A DNA stretch of 64,000 nt from Nemopilema nomurai (lineage: Eukaryota > Cnidaria > Scyphozoa > Rhizostomeae > Rhizostomatidae). The stretch covers positions 2,623,247 through 2,687,246 of the forward strand of contig ML133427.1 of assembly GCA_003864495.1 (NCBI GenBank). The letters are read 5' to 3'. Made by a program: the position numbers and the translations under genes. The notes beneath the pieces are model-generated. The model made no database searches, was not told the origin of the DNA, and saw only the letters and a list, made by a program, of their open reading frames with translations. Within the stretch, counting starts at the first letter, position 1; every line of letters starts with the position of its first letter. Of this stretch, positions 24,230 through 35,800 are shown one piece after another.

Positions 24230-24748
24230 GTTTTAAAGTGTCATCCGTAAGAGTTGGGAAGATTGTGAAGATGGTTTTGGAGGGTGACGAAGTGGAATCA
24301 CGGATTGCGCTGTCAATTAAAAAAAGCAATAACAGATTTACCAAACGGGGGGGAGGGGTGCTGTGCCTGATTTGGTTGCAACCCTCGAAAGCATTGACAA
24401 CAACCTACGATTGAAGATATCTACAATGGCGTCTTAGAAGAACAGATCAATTGAGGCAGGATCATCGTATTATTCGCTTTCGCCTTGGAGGTGAAGAAAA
24501 AGATAAGTAAAGATTCTGGTCAATACCTAATTGTCAAAGAGGGATTTATAAACATTTTAGTCACTGGTCGCAAGTGGATAAATACCCACGGTGGCTTTGA
24601 AGGACTTTGCAAATTTGTGGACAATGGTAGAAACACACTGAACCATAATGTAATTAAAGATGTTGTGCTGATATCTATTAGTAGCTCCGTTTTAGCTGCT
24701 GTGTTAACATATGCAGGTATTAATTTAATTAAGAGTATGATGAAGTGA
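24230..24748 (+). pseudogene. BCL-2-family relic: possible BH3, then BH1, BH2, tail anchor
   Basis: The frame 24455-24748 reads GRIIVLFAFALEV (BH1), then a helical spacer, then WINTHGGFEGLCKF (BH2) and a C-terminal membrane anchor (ISISSSVLAAVLTYAGINLI, then KSMMK). This is the C-terminal half of a multi-BH BCL-2 protein, which controls mitochondrial outer-membrane permeability. In the same frame upstream, 24413-24454 reads about EDIYNGVLEEQIN, then TGA at 24452-24454 exactly where BH1 has Trp in NWGR. A different frame after a splice-like acceptor at 24228-24229 holds MVLEGDEVES, which resembles a BH3 core. At least one shift and one stop separate the parts, so a pseudogene is likely. The alternative is a true last exon starting after the AG at 24458-24459. 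Neighbours give no clue. Confidence 0.5.
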
Positions 24749-24865
24749 ATATCTCCTCGAACAATTTTTCTCTCTCTGTGTAGCCTCGGAACGATTCCTT
24801 GTAACGCCTTCGAATTTCGAACTCCACAAACTTATTCAAAACTAACTAATTCATAATCTCCTTAA

Positions 24866-25205
24866 TTATACTCTTGAAGGGCTGTGCGTAATTATTAAAA
24901 CTCAAACCCCCGCATTATACACTTGAAGGGCTGTGCGTAATTATTAAAACTCAAACCCCCGCATTATACACTTGAAAGGTTGTGCGTAATTATTAAAACT
25001 CAAACCCCCGCATTATACACTTGAAAGGTTGTGCGTAATTATTAAAACTCAAACCCCCGCATTATACACTTGAAGGGCTGTGCGTAATTATTAAACTCAA
25101 ACTACCGCATTATACACTTGAAGGGCTGTGCGTAATTATTAAACTCAAACTACCGCATTATACACTTGAAGGGCTGTGCGTAATTATTAAAACTCAAACT
25201 ACCGC
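24866..25205. repeat. 49-bp tandem array, seven copies
   Basis: The unit contains 'cttgaagggctgtgcgtaa' then 'ttattaaaactcaaaccccc' then 'gcattataca'. The motif TGTGCG recurs at 24883, 24932, 24981, 25030, 25079, 25127 and 25175, giving spacings of 49, 49, 49, 49, 48 and 48 bases. Two sub-types differ at 'cccccgc' versus 'ctaccgc', so the array grew by block duplication. It begins about 120 bases after the BCL-2-like relic. Confidence 0.95.
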
Positions 25206-26090
25206 GTTAAAATTAGAACTCAAGAGCTACCATTCAAAGTTTCTGCTGCTATGGTCCAAGTTTCTAATGCTAGCACAAAATACTGCACCAGGACCATATA
25301 CGGGACAATTACATGCATTTCAACCATCTCCAGCTTATAATCAAGGATACCAAGACCAGAAAACATCAACAAGCATCGACATTTAAATTTGATTATCATG
25401 AATATTTATAATTTAATTTTGTTATAATTATTTGTACGGACATATGTTATATGCCTTCACGTAGTTGTGTTGTAGTAGTCTATTGTAGCTTGGATTATGC
25501 GCGTGAGGGTACTGTGGATTTTCCCAGCCCTCTCGTCCGCTTTCTAACATTTTGCTTACAGCTAGTTCCTTATTAGCCATGCTTACGCAGATTTCACAGT
25601 ACGTGGTATTATGCTTGCGCTATTAAATGCTTAACTAGAAATTAGTCATTGCTCTTTTACGCAGTATGTATTAATATAAGCATTCACGTGACAAATTTAC
25701 GCAAATTGTAAGAACGCTTGCTGTTGGTTGGTATTTTAGTGATTCCTTGTTGTAACAAATAAAAAACGCGAAATTATCAGTAGAATATATAGTTAAGCTG
25801 AGAGAAATGAGCATTATGGGGTGATAGAAATTGCCGAACGCTAAAAAGATTTCTTTTCTTGGCTTCTTTTCTCTTGGACACATCGACAACTATCCGTAGA
25901 ACTAGCGAAAGATAGTCGAAAGTCTTAACAAGTACTCTTGTGCACGTGATGTATTGGAGATTCTTTAAAAGGGTGTGCTTATCAAACGTACGTTTCTAGT
26001 GGTAACCAGACCCCTTCCACGTCGGCATACTCACGTGTCAATCAATAATCATAATCGTATATAAGTCGTATTTTAGTGTTGAAGAGAGAG
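25206..26090. other. intergenic DNA, nothing recognised
   Basis: No exon with support. A minus-strand open frame at 25671-25889 lacks any known motif. Confidence 0.45.
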
Positions 26091-26094
26091 AGTA

Positions 26095-26425
26095 CCGTAA
26101 ATCATCGAATTAGCCCCCTGGGGGCTTATTTATTTGTGGTACTTTTAGATTAGGGCTTATTCGAGGGGGGGGGGCTTATAAAATTAACTGAAACATGCCA
26201 CATGAAAAAATAATTTTTTTAATTTCTTTCATTTCATAATATAAAAAATAATCGAAGTATAAAACAACATTTGATTAAATTATTAACAAAAATGAAAATT
26301 TTTGTGGTAATTCGTTAAAATGCCAAAGGCAACCTCAGGAGTCGAAAATCAACAAATCGAGGGGGGCTTATTGAAAATTTGTAGTTCCAGGGTGGGGGCT
26401 TATTCGAGGGGGAGCTTTACAGTAG
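26095..26425. mobile_element. small inverted-repeat element, long copy
   Basis: Starts 'taaatcatcgaattagcccc' and ends 'ggggcttattcgagggggag', giving an inverted-repeat architecture. The interior has a G-run at 26165-26174 and 'gtcgaaaatcaacaaatcga'. The copy at 1565-1725 shares both ends and this internal block in the opposite orientation. Confidence 0.55.
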
Positions 26426-26929
26426 TACAATGTTCCTTGCGAGCATGTTAGGTAATTTTGAGACTAAAGTATAATGATCAAGTTTGTTAATAAATTATGA
26501 GTTTATGATGCATTCAAAAATGCTTTCCTTCTCTGACTCACACACTACAACAGAAATCAGCATAGTTAGCAACTTTCGATTAAAATCTTATTGTCGTGGC
26601 GGAGTAGAAATCTTAAAGTTCGATTTTCGGCTTTTTAATAAAGAAATTCTCATGACCGTATCTTGCTTTTTAATGTCGGCCGAAATGAATTCCAACAATT
26701 CATCTCGAATGTTCCTGCGTTATTCGCAAATATTTTCTCTATACTCTTCCCCTTCTTCAAGACGATGCTCGTTCAATAAACTTTGCTTGTCTTTGAAGCC
26801 ATGGTTCTTTCCTTCTGTTCTGAACCTTGGGATTTGCTTGGCTTCAAGGCCTGAACTTTTTGCGTTTGATTACAAGACTAGTTGTCTAGTAATCTCCAGG
26901 TTCTAAAGACGAGTTTTTATATCCCTAGC

Positions 26930-27300
26930 TTGAATTTCTGGAATGTTTTTCAAGCCTTCTTTGATAAATACACTACTGAAAAAATTATTCAGGACTTCAG
27001 TCTTCCCTTTATCACCAAATGTATTGGAACCATCAGGCTTCTCTAGATCTGAGACTGATGTCTTTGACTTAAGTAAGTCTCTAGCAGACCTGAAAAAAGC
27101 TTTGGGATTTTCTTTAACCTCATTTGCAATTTTTTCTCAAACTCTATTGTAGCTCTTCAAAAAGCCCATTTAGTCTGGTTACGCACCTCTGTGTACTCAC
27201 TATAGTCTTTTCCTTCTCTTGTTTCCATGTATCTTTTGCTGCAGATTTTCCCTTTACTTTTTTAAGTGCTCTCGAATTCATCCACATAAAATATTCTCAT
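26930..27300 (-). mobile_element. LINE ORF2 fragment (endonuclease-RT linker)
   Basis: On the minus strand 27300 to 26930 reads WMNSRALKKVKGKSA, then after small frame breaks NPKAFFRSARDLLKSKTS, SDLEKPDGSNTFGDKGKTEV and LNNFFSSVFIKEGL. This is the conserved linker between endonuclease and reverse transcriptase in CR1/L2-type LINEs of cnidarians. Reverse transcriptase motifs are absent in the following bases, so the copy is partial. The hAT-like element at 27406 is inserted next to it, possibly within its old 5' part. Confidence 0.75.
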
Positions 27301-27397
27301 GAAACAGTCAAGTATTCTCATAGAAAACTTTTTTCTGATTGCATTGGTTACAGTAGAATAAAATACTTTCATTGTTGAGGCCTTCCACGTTTTGAGG

Positions 27398-29488
27398 GAT
27401 TTATACAGGGGTGGCGTCAGAAAAATTCCGAAATTCCGGCTGATGCTTCCGACGAGGGGGCTAACTTTTTCCGTACCAGAGCTGTTACGAGGCAGCTTTT
27501 CAGTTGATTGCGTAGCGATAATCGAAGGATAACAAAAATGTTACAGAATATGTTAGAAAACTAACGGAAACTACGAATTAAAGCTAACCGGTCAAATATA
27601 AAAATAACAGGAACTGAATAACATGAGATTTACGTAAACTGAGTAAAACGAACCCTATTCCTAAGTAATAATTTGATTAAATGAATGAAGTCATAAAAAT
27701 CCTAAAAAAGCGTGACAGAGCCATGGTAGATGCAACTAGCGACAATCGAAATGTGGCCAGTGGCGGATCTACGGAGGGGGCCGGGGGGCCATGGCCCCCC
27801 AAATGGTATGATTTCACATCGAAAAATTTGAATAAATACTTCAACTTGTATATCAAACTAGCAAGGCAACATCTCCCGCATATTACGCTTCATGCTAGGT
27901 GACACTAAATAACATATGAGTGCTTTGATTGGATGATTTTGCGGAAATCAGAAATCTCACCTGATATCTAATCTATCCGAAAAAAAATTGAAAAAGAAGC
28001 AAATCAGAGCAAAAATTCCAGCTATATCCAGCCCGAAAATCACATATTTCATCAGACAATCAGAGTTACTCAGTGTTGCCCAGACAATTTTACCTTCAAA
28101 ATTTACCTAAAATCTTATTGGGGATTTTGCTCTGAAAAAAGAGAAGCTAAATGCAAACGTTCAAACCATTAGCGCGGAATACGTGGGACATGGGGCTAAA
28201 GCACCTCTCGCAGGGACGCAAATCCATTTCATTTTAAGGGGGCTTGACTTTCAAAGAAAGCGATTTTTTGATGAGAGCCTAACTTTTTGCACAAAAAATT
28301 TGATCTTAGAAGAATGCAATTTTGCTAAAAGCAGACTAAAATCAACAAAACAATAAAAAAATTGACGGAAGAATTTGATTTTTATTGTCGCTTTTCAAAT
28401 TGCTTCAAAAAGGAAAAAATTGGCAGTGAAATTGCATTATTTTTCAGAAAACCTCGAAACGGGACAGATTTTTGACAATTTGCGCCCTTGCCCTTTTGAT
28501 TTTGATTTTATTCGGATCTTTGTCTTCTTGCAGCTTTTTGGTGCCAAACATTATTCCAGGGAAAGCAAAATAGTGTCAGTACACTTTTGCAGTCTATTTG
28601 AAGGTCAAAAGATGTGATTCATCATTGACCAAATCAGACGACTTTGAATCAAACAGTATTAGAACCCGTATTAGAATTGAATCTGAGGAAAACCTTAAAA
28701 ACTTCGCAAGTATGATAGTGATGGGGCGATCTGTAAAAGTTATGCATGTGGCTAAAGATGTAATTATCGACTTTTTACTTAGACTAATTTACATTCAGGC
28801 GCAAAATTGCTAAAACTGAATAACAATTTAGGAATGATGCCAGGCTCAACCTTCATCAAGACTAAAATGTTTCTTTAATCTATGTTTTTTCCAATGCAAA
28901 ACAATTTTCACAGGATTGAAATGATGCCTTTGTATTAGCATCATATTCGTATCATAAGGTGTTACATTTTAGCATTAAATTTGTTGTTTTGGTTTGTTGT
29001 TGTTCTTGATGATAAAGCGACATACCAAAAGAGATTTAACATTTTTCTTTGATCTTAAGGCGAATTTACTTACACCTTGTGTTGGGCAAGAAATAATTTA
29101 AGAATAATCTTAAGCTCAAAATCAACTGCTGACTACCAACAAATGGTACAGTTGTTACTTGCATTATGGCATCCTGTCAATATGATTATTTTATTATTTC
29201 GTTTGGATATTTGTCGCAGTAATGAATTTTCCTAATTTTCTAGTCCTCTAAGAGAGAGAGAGAGATAATAGAACGTAATAGACATACTCCCTCAAATCAA
29301 GTGAAGAGAATCAGCCTCAATCTGAAAAATAAACTTTTCTTCCTGTCAGAAGAAAGATCTTAAGATTTTATTCCTAAAGTTATGAAAAAGTTTTTTTTCA
29401 AAGTTTGCTGAAGTTCGGTAATTTTGCTCCGACGGGGAGCGGTAGCCAACCCCCCTAGCCCTCCCCTGGCGCCACCCCTGGATTTATA
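27398..29488. mobile_element. hAT-like DNA transposon with intact 8-bp target duplication
   Basis: The element proper is 27406-29480 (2,075 bases). It begins CAGGGGTGGCG and ends CGCCACCCCTG, a perfect 11-base terminal inverted repeat. Directly flanking it on both sides is GATTTATA (27398-27405 and 29481-29488), an 8-base target site duplication as made by hAT transposases. Inner ends are also similar in composition. No transposase motif is seen in any frame, so it is non-autonomous. An internal GC-rich block at 27760-27805 ('agtggcggatctacgg', then G- and C-runs) looks like the end of a second, unpaired element. Confidence 0.85.
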
Positions 29489-29820
29489 GTATAATATTCG
29501 ATGAAAGTTTAGGTCCTGCAAAAGTATGTGAGACCTTCAACTTAATAGTTGGGCATACGATGGTGCTTTTTTGTTTTTCACTATTGTGGTTTCTAAAACA
29601 CATTGTCTAGGTTATTCTCGAACACACGTTATACTAAAGTAGCAAAAAGCCACTAACATGAAACTTTGTAAATTGAAGTAGATTCAAAAAGCAACTTAAT
29701 AAGATGAAATCTAGAAGAAATACAACGGTACAACGACGCGTTCTTGACTGCTACCATTGCAAGGGTTAACGAGTCTCGTTCTGGTTCCTCGAGTGAAGGT
29801 CATTTCAGAAGGACTCCCAC
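29489..29820. promoter_or_regulatory. probable THOC6 promoter region
   Basis: This stretch separates the hAT-like element from the proposed THOC6 start. It has no TATA box that I would defend. The last 120 bases are more GC-rich than the surroundings (around 29735-29830), as expected near a transcription start. Exact start sites cannot be read. Confidence 0.3.
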
Positions 29821-29825
29821 CGACC

Positions 29826-29837
29826 ATGCTGCAGTAG
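29826..29837 (+). other. three-codon upstream ORF in the THOC6 leader
   Basis: ATG CTG CAG TAG lies 33 bases before the proposed THOC6 start codon, with the context gaccATGC. If the transcript starts upstream of 29826 this minimal uORF could lower translation of THOC6. That is inference. Confidence 0.3.
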
Positions 29838-29869
29838 TCGTTTTCTTGTTGTGTGCAAAAGAGCAAAAC

Positions 29870-32800
29870 ATGCCTTCAAATGTATCCAAGTTTGAGGTAG
29901 TCTTTTAAGCATTGTTTTTTGGTGTAGTCACTATCGCTTAGGAACATGCATTCTTCATTTGCTCCAAAAATTAGCTCCAAAACACACGAATTTCACCTGA
30001 CTTAATATTTGTTTATAATGCTATTGCTATACTATTGTTATCAAGTACAAAAGGGGATTTTTAGAGAAAACAAATTGATTTACATATATATTCATATTTG
30101 CATATTATATTAGAGAAGCTAACGAGACTTTGTTTGGGCACTCCTCTGATTTTGCTACCACCTCTCAGTGCAACTTAATTTGCCAATTGGCAATGATCTG
30201 TCTCAAGTCAGATCATCGATGCATATTATTTTCAATCTTTTATTTAAGGATGTGAGGCAAAAACGCACTGCATTGTATACAACAGTTTTCAGTCAAGTCT
30301 TTTCACCATGTGGGAAGTATCTGGTCGCAAGCAACAACTTTGGAAAACTTGCAGTATTCAGGTAAATTGCTAAATCCTTTTAAATTTAGGATATTTTGTT
30401 TTAGATATGAGAAACAAGGCTTTAGTGTCAGTCTTTTGACATAAAACTTTGCTAAGCAAGGCAACTTGGTATTAATATGAAGTAGGAAACAGGTGCTGCA
30501 TGCTACATAGAGAGACAAATCCAGTAGACTTTTTAGACACTTATTTATTCTGTTTTTTGCATTTAATCAAAGTTCTTTTCAGAAATTGTTGTTTTCTATG
30601 TCTCATGATTTGTGCCATGACTATCTGCTCAGATATTCTTAAAGAAAGACACATATATGCCAGGATCAGGGCCTCTTGTTCTTTATTATTCTTGGCTCAA
30701 ATTCATCCACATTCCAAGTTGCCTTGATCTGAAGATCAGTTGTTTGATCAACAGTTCTGTTTTTTCCTTAGCCTAACCAATGCCTTGAGTCTCAATGCAG
30801 CAGAAGACACTAGGCTGCCAATCAATAATTTTGAAGGTATCAATGTTCCTATATGCATCTATCTTTTATACATTATTTGTTGTTAGATTTCCTTCATTTG
30901 TTTTAGCTTTGTGAAACTCATCAATCCAAACTATGCAGCTCTTGATATAACAGTAAATTAACCATTTTAGCATATAAGTCTTTTGAGAATTGAGCTTTTG
31001 GAATCATGAAATTGATGCATAATTTCTAGTCAAGCTCTTTGTTTTTGAAAATGTCAGCTAATGAATTGTAAAGCTGATTTTCTCTTTTGTGTTTACAAAA
31101 CAATATCTTTGTTTTAGTATGGCACTCCAGAGCTTTTTTCAATGAATAAAGAGCCATTTTCTTTTTGCTACTTTCAAAATTGTTGTTTTTACATATAGAT
31201 TGATATTGGTTGATTACATGCATTTAAAAAGGTTTAACACCAGTTAAGGCAAAAAGATTGGGCAGCTCCATCTTGATCTCAAGTTCTTCTTCTTTTATTT
31301 ATGTTGTGTGTATTTTCCAATTTCAATGCTTGAATTGTTAGTATTAGGGGCAAAAGAACAAAGCATTAGGCCTCATTTTAAGATGTTTATGACTAAATGT
31401 CTTTATTGGTTAGCCTTGAGTGACATTGAGGCCGTTAAATGAGCAGTTAAATGCTATGAGCCCCACACTATTCCGTTCTTTGGGCCTCTCTTAGAAAGGG
31501 ATTTTAACGCTAATTGAAACATGAAACAAGATAAAAAGAAGTGTCAACTGGAATTATGGAAACTTTGCAGTTTATGTTCATCATTCTGTCTACTAAAAAC
31601 AGGGCTTTATTGTTTTCATAATTACTTTCCTTCAATGATTTCATTTTTTACTAAAGTTTCTGATAATTATCCTCTCTCGTAGCACACAAAGGCAGTATTT
31701 TCATATTGCTGTCAACACCAAATTTTCTTGTCAGGTAAGGGTGGTGTTTTCCTGTAAACTTGATTGCAGTGGCAGCCATTTTGGATCTAAATTTGTAAAA
31801 GCCTTTTAGAATCATTTTTGCTTCAAATCAAACCAGCCTTTCTGGTTTAGAAGTACTTTTGGAACTGAAAGTCAAGGCTGTCAAGTTTCTAAAAACAATT
31901 GCTTTGCATCATGATTATTACATACAATTTTTTCATGACATTTTCCAGAATTTCCTCTAGCAGAATTCGAGTCTATTGATAATTTGGAAATGGCTTTTAT
32001 AGTAAAATGATTGCCTTTACGTAATCACCCAAGTAAAAATCATTTTATGCAACTGTAGCCACCAATGTTTTTGTCATCTGATGTTGTAAAGTGGTAAAAT
32101 GTTCACTTTTGGTGCTAAGTAAGCATAACTTGTTCTTTTTCTTAGTGGTGGAACATCAGGGATCCATGGCTGGAAGTGGAAGGATGTCATACACAGCAAG
32201 GTTATTAGAATTATTACATGCTGTTGATTCCATGTATGACAGTGATGTAAATTTCATCAGTAGTTAATTTGAGTGTTGTACTGTGGTAAAATTAATGGGC
32301 CTAGTATTTTTCTCCATTCTTGATTTATTTATTCTGAAATTTCAGAATTTAGAAATGTTTAGATTTTCTTTTAATAAAATGACATATTTTGTATCATGCC
32401 TTTTCAATAGACTTAATGGGTTTTAAATAGTTCTGTGCCAATCATACCGGTATTCGTTTTTAAAACCTTTCTTTAAATATTTGTTTGAAAAGTATTTATC
32501 TCTGTTCCTACTATTAATTTTCTTTGTTACTATTAATTTTCTTTGTTACTATTAATTTTCTTTGTTACTATTAATTGATCTGTCACTACTACTATTAATT
32601 AATTTTCTACAAAACTTTAAACTGTCCATATGAGCCACTATATGAGAATTAAACTTAACAAATATTTTTGCCTGAAATGTTAAATTTTAAAAAATTAACT
32701 CATTTTCTAGCTTTTTGCACTGTTAGTTTTTCATTTAAAAATACAACTAAGCACCTTCATGTTTCATCATCTGAACATTTATTCTTAAGTGACATAATTA

Positions 32801-35800
32801 TTATTCAACTATTATTTAATAAAGTACCCACCAACTATTTTTCATGAATTTAAACATGAATGATACACACTACACAATCTTGCTCCAAAGTTGTTTGCCA
32901 ATGCACCTTTTTGTGCTGACATTGTTAATTCTGAAAACTTCCCTTTGTTTTGGTTGCTTCAAATGAATAATCTTTAGGTTTCATTAATTGCGTATTTTTA
33001 TATTGCAAGGTGAGTGGGGGTTTCAAAGTTAAATAATATAATACTGTTAAAACTTTTTCTCAGGATCCAAGACCCAGTTGGACTTTGAGACCTTCAACAA
33101 GGTGAATTACTTGTAACAAATTTTGGATTATAACTATTTGCTCTGTCTCTTATTCTCTCTCACCCCCACATTGGAAATTATTTCAAGCCTGAAAGTTTTT
33201 GTCCAAGTCCCTAACTTGGCTAATTTTTGTGTTTCCTAGGCGTGCGGAGAAATTCTAACTAAATTATTTTTTTTATCATATCATTATTATTATTATTTAC
33301 TTTGTATGTATGAAATTTTTATAAGAATTTGTATGAAAAAAGCTACAGAATAAAAGCTAATTCAAGCCTACTACAAAGTAGAAGTGTCTAACTGTCTCGA
33401 GTTTCAGGAAGAAACAGGTCCAACGTCTCAATTCAACCCTCAACAAGAACGTGAAATTGACATTTTTGAAAAAATATTCACTATAGCTCTGGGCAGTTTA
33501 TAGTCAAAGAAACAAATCGTAATGCACGTGAAAAGCTTCGCGATAATGAGCAACGTATTCCGCTTTGGGAAGATGTCACTGAAATTGCGGGCCTACTTTG
33601 GGGTTTTGATTGCAATGGGCATAACAAGTCTGCCAGAAGTTCACATGTACTGGTCGACTGTCCAATGTATGGGAAGGAAGGGATCAAAAAAGTGTTTTCT
33701 CGTGATCGCTTAAAGGAAGTTGGACGGTTCTTACGTTTTTCAAATTCAGCTGAAGAACCGAAACGCGGAGAGCAGGGATATGATCGCCTTTTCAAAGTTC
33801 GTCATATTTTGGAGCATACACGGGAAAACTTCAAGAAAGCGTACAAACCGGGAACAAATTTGTCAATCGACGAGGGAATGATTGCTTACAAAAGAAGAAT
33901 TGGTTTCAAGCAGTATATGCCCCAGAAGCCAATCAAGTATGGAATGAAAGTTTGGCTTTGTGCGGATCCACAAAATGGCTATGTCTTGAATCATGAAGTT
34001 TACCTCATTAAAGAACGAGAAGGCCAAGACTTGTATGCGGGGAAAGGATTGGGATATTATGTTGTCATGGATATGACCGAATCTTATCATGGCAAAAGTC
34101 ACCACCATACCTACTTTGACAATTTTTTCTCGCCTCCTGAGCTGATGGAGGATTTGTTATTTGATAAACAAACTTACGCTTGTGGCACGGTAAGAAGAAA
34201 CAGGAAGGGCCTACCAAAATTTGATGGAAAGAAAATGGGGAGGGGGACATAATTGTCCATCAGAGAGGGGAAATGAACCTAATGTTGACAACATAGAAAG
34301 ATAAAAGGGAAGTTAATGTCCTCTCTACGAATTCTTCCCCCCTTGAGCCTCCTAGAAACATTATTCGCAGAGGAGAGAAAGGCGTGCAAGAGGTAGTTGA
34401 GAAGCCGGCCGACGTTTGCCTGTACAATGCCTATATGACCGGTGTCGATCTGTCAGACCAGCTTTGACCGTATTATCCACTTGGGAGAAAAGACCATCGA
34501 TGGTATAAGTATACATTTTGGTTTCTTGTCGATGTTTCGGTTGGAAACGCAATGGTTTTGTGGAACGAATTCCAGCCTCAAGAAACGATTCAGCGAAGGA
34601 GTGGTCTGAAATTTCGCCAATCTCTTGCGATGCAGATGATCGGAGGCTATTGTGGAAGGAAACGCGCTATGAAAAAGAACATTGGCTACAACAGATGCGA
34701 CCCAGGAACCATAAGGGAAGAGGCAAAATATGGCCACTTTATTTGTAAATATGACGGCAGAAAAAAAGAGTGCATTCAATGCAAACGCCTCGGCAGTAAA
34801 ACACCGAAGAGAAGGCCGAGTGAGACATCCTGGAAATGCAGCCACTGTGACATCCCTCTGTGCAAAAAAAATTGCTTTTTAGAGTACCATTCCTCACACT
34901 TTTTTATTAACCAGAACATTTACCTACTACCAGTGTGCTATTAATTGTCATTTTGTTTGTTATAAAGCTTGTTTATTTGGGATTTATGATGAAAAACGTT
35001 GACCTGTTTTTTGTTTTCGCTTGATTCTACCGCTTGAAGAAAATATTGAAGGTTATTTTGCAGAAAAGTTTTGAAAGTATGACACTTTGAGATATTGCAA
35101 AACAAATTAAAAAGTCTTTTGGTAGTTAATTAAAAAAAGAACATGCATATTTATGTAACATAAGAAATAATTAAGTATAGTAAGTATGCAATGTTCTTCT
35201 CTAATTTAAAGAAATGATTTGATATTGCATACTATTCTTGAAAGAAAACTTAAGTTTATTGTAGTGTCAAATGACTCTTGTTTCTCTGAGTCTGAGCACA
35301 GTAAAGGCTCTACTCTTGTCACATGTTAGAAAAAAAGAAAAAACTGCCTATGATTAGAAAGTTCCATTTGAAAATTGATTGCGAACAGGTGCTTTTTTAA
35401 ATGAAGCTCTTTTTACATTTGTTTACAACTGAACCCCAAAATGTAGTGTATGTGAATGCTTCCCCAGATTTTGCATTGATCATTTTAAAATTTGTCAGAT
35501 TTTTGCAATGATACAATATTTCTTAATTTCAGTTCGCCTTTTGAGGTCCCAGAGACAAACGGCCTTGCATATTTGTCTCAGGTAAGACTAAATGTTTCAT
35601 TCTTGTTCGCTTTGCTAATCTTCTATACTTAACATCGGTTATACTTTCATTTGCTTGCTTTTTACAGATGTTCTTATCTGGTTTAAATTTAAACAAAAAA
35701 CAAGTTAGACTTCCTAGTATTTAAATACTCTGGTGTGTGCATGTGGCATACAAACTCCATTGACTTACTGGTAGAGAACGTCTAATCAAAGCAATACAGT

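Noticed and set aside
26484..26906. 140-codon plus-strand open frame beside the LINE fragment
   Set aside because: Composition is Ser/Phe/Leu-rich like the complement of LINE coding DNA; no known motif.
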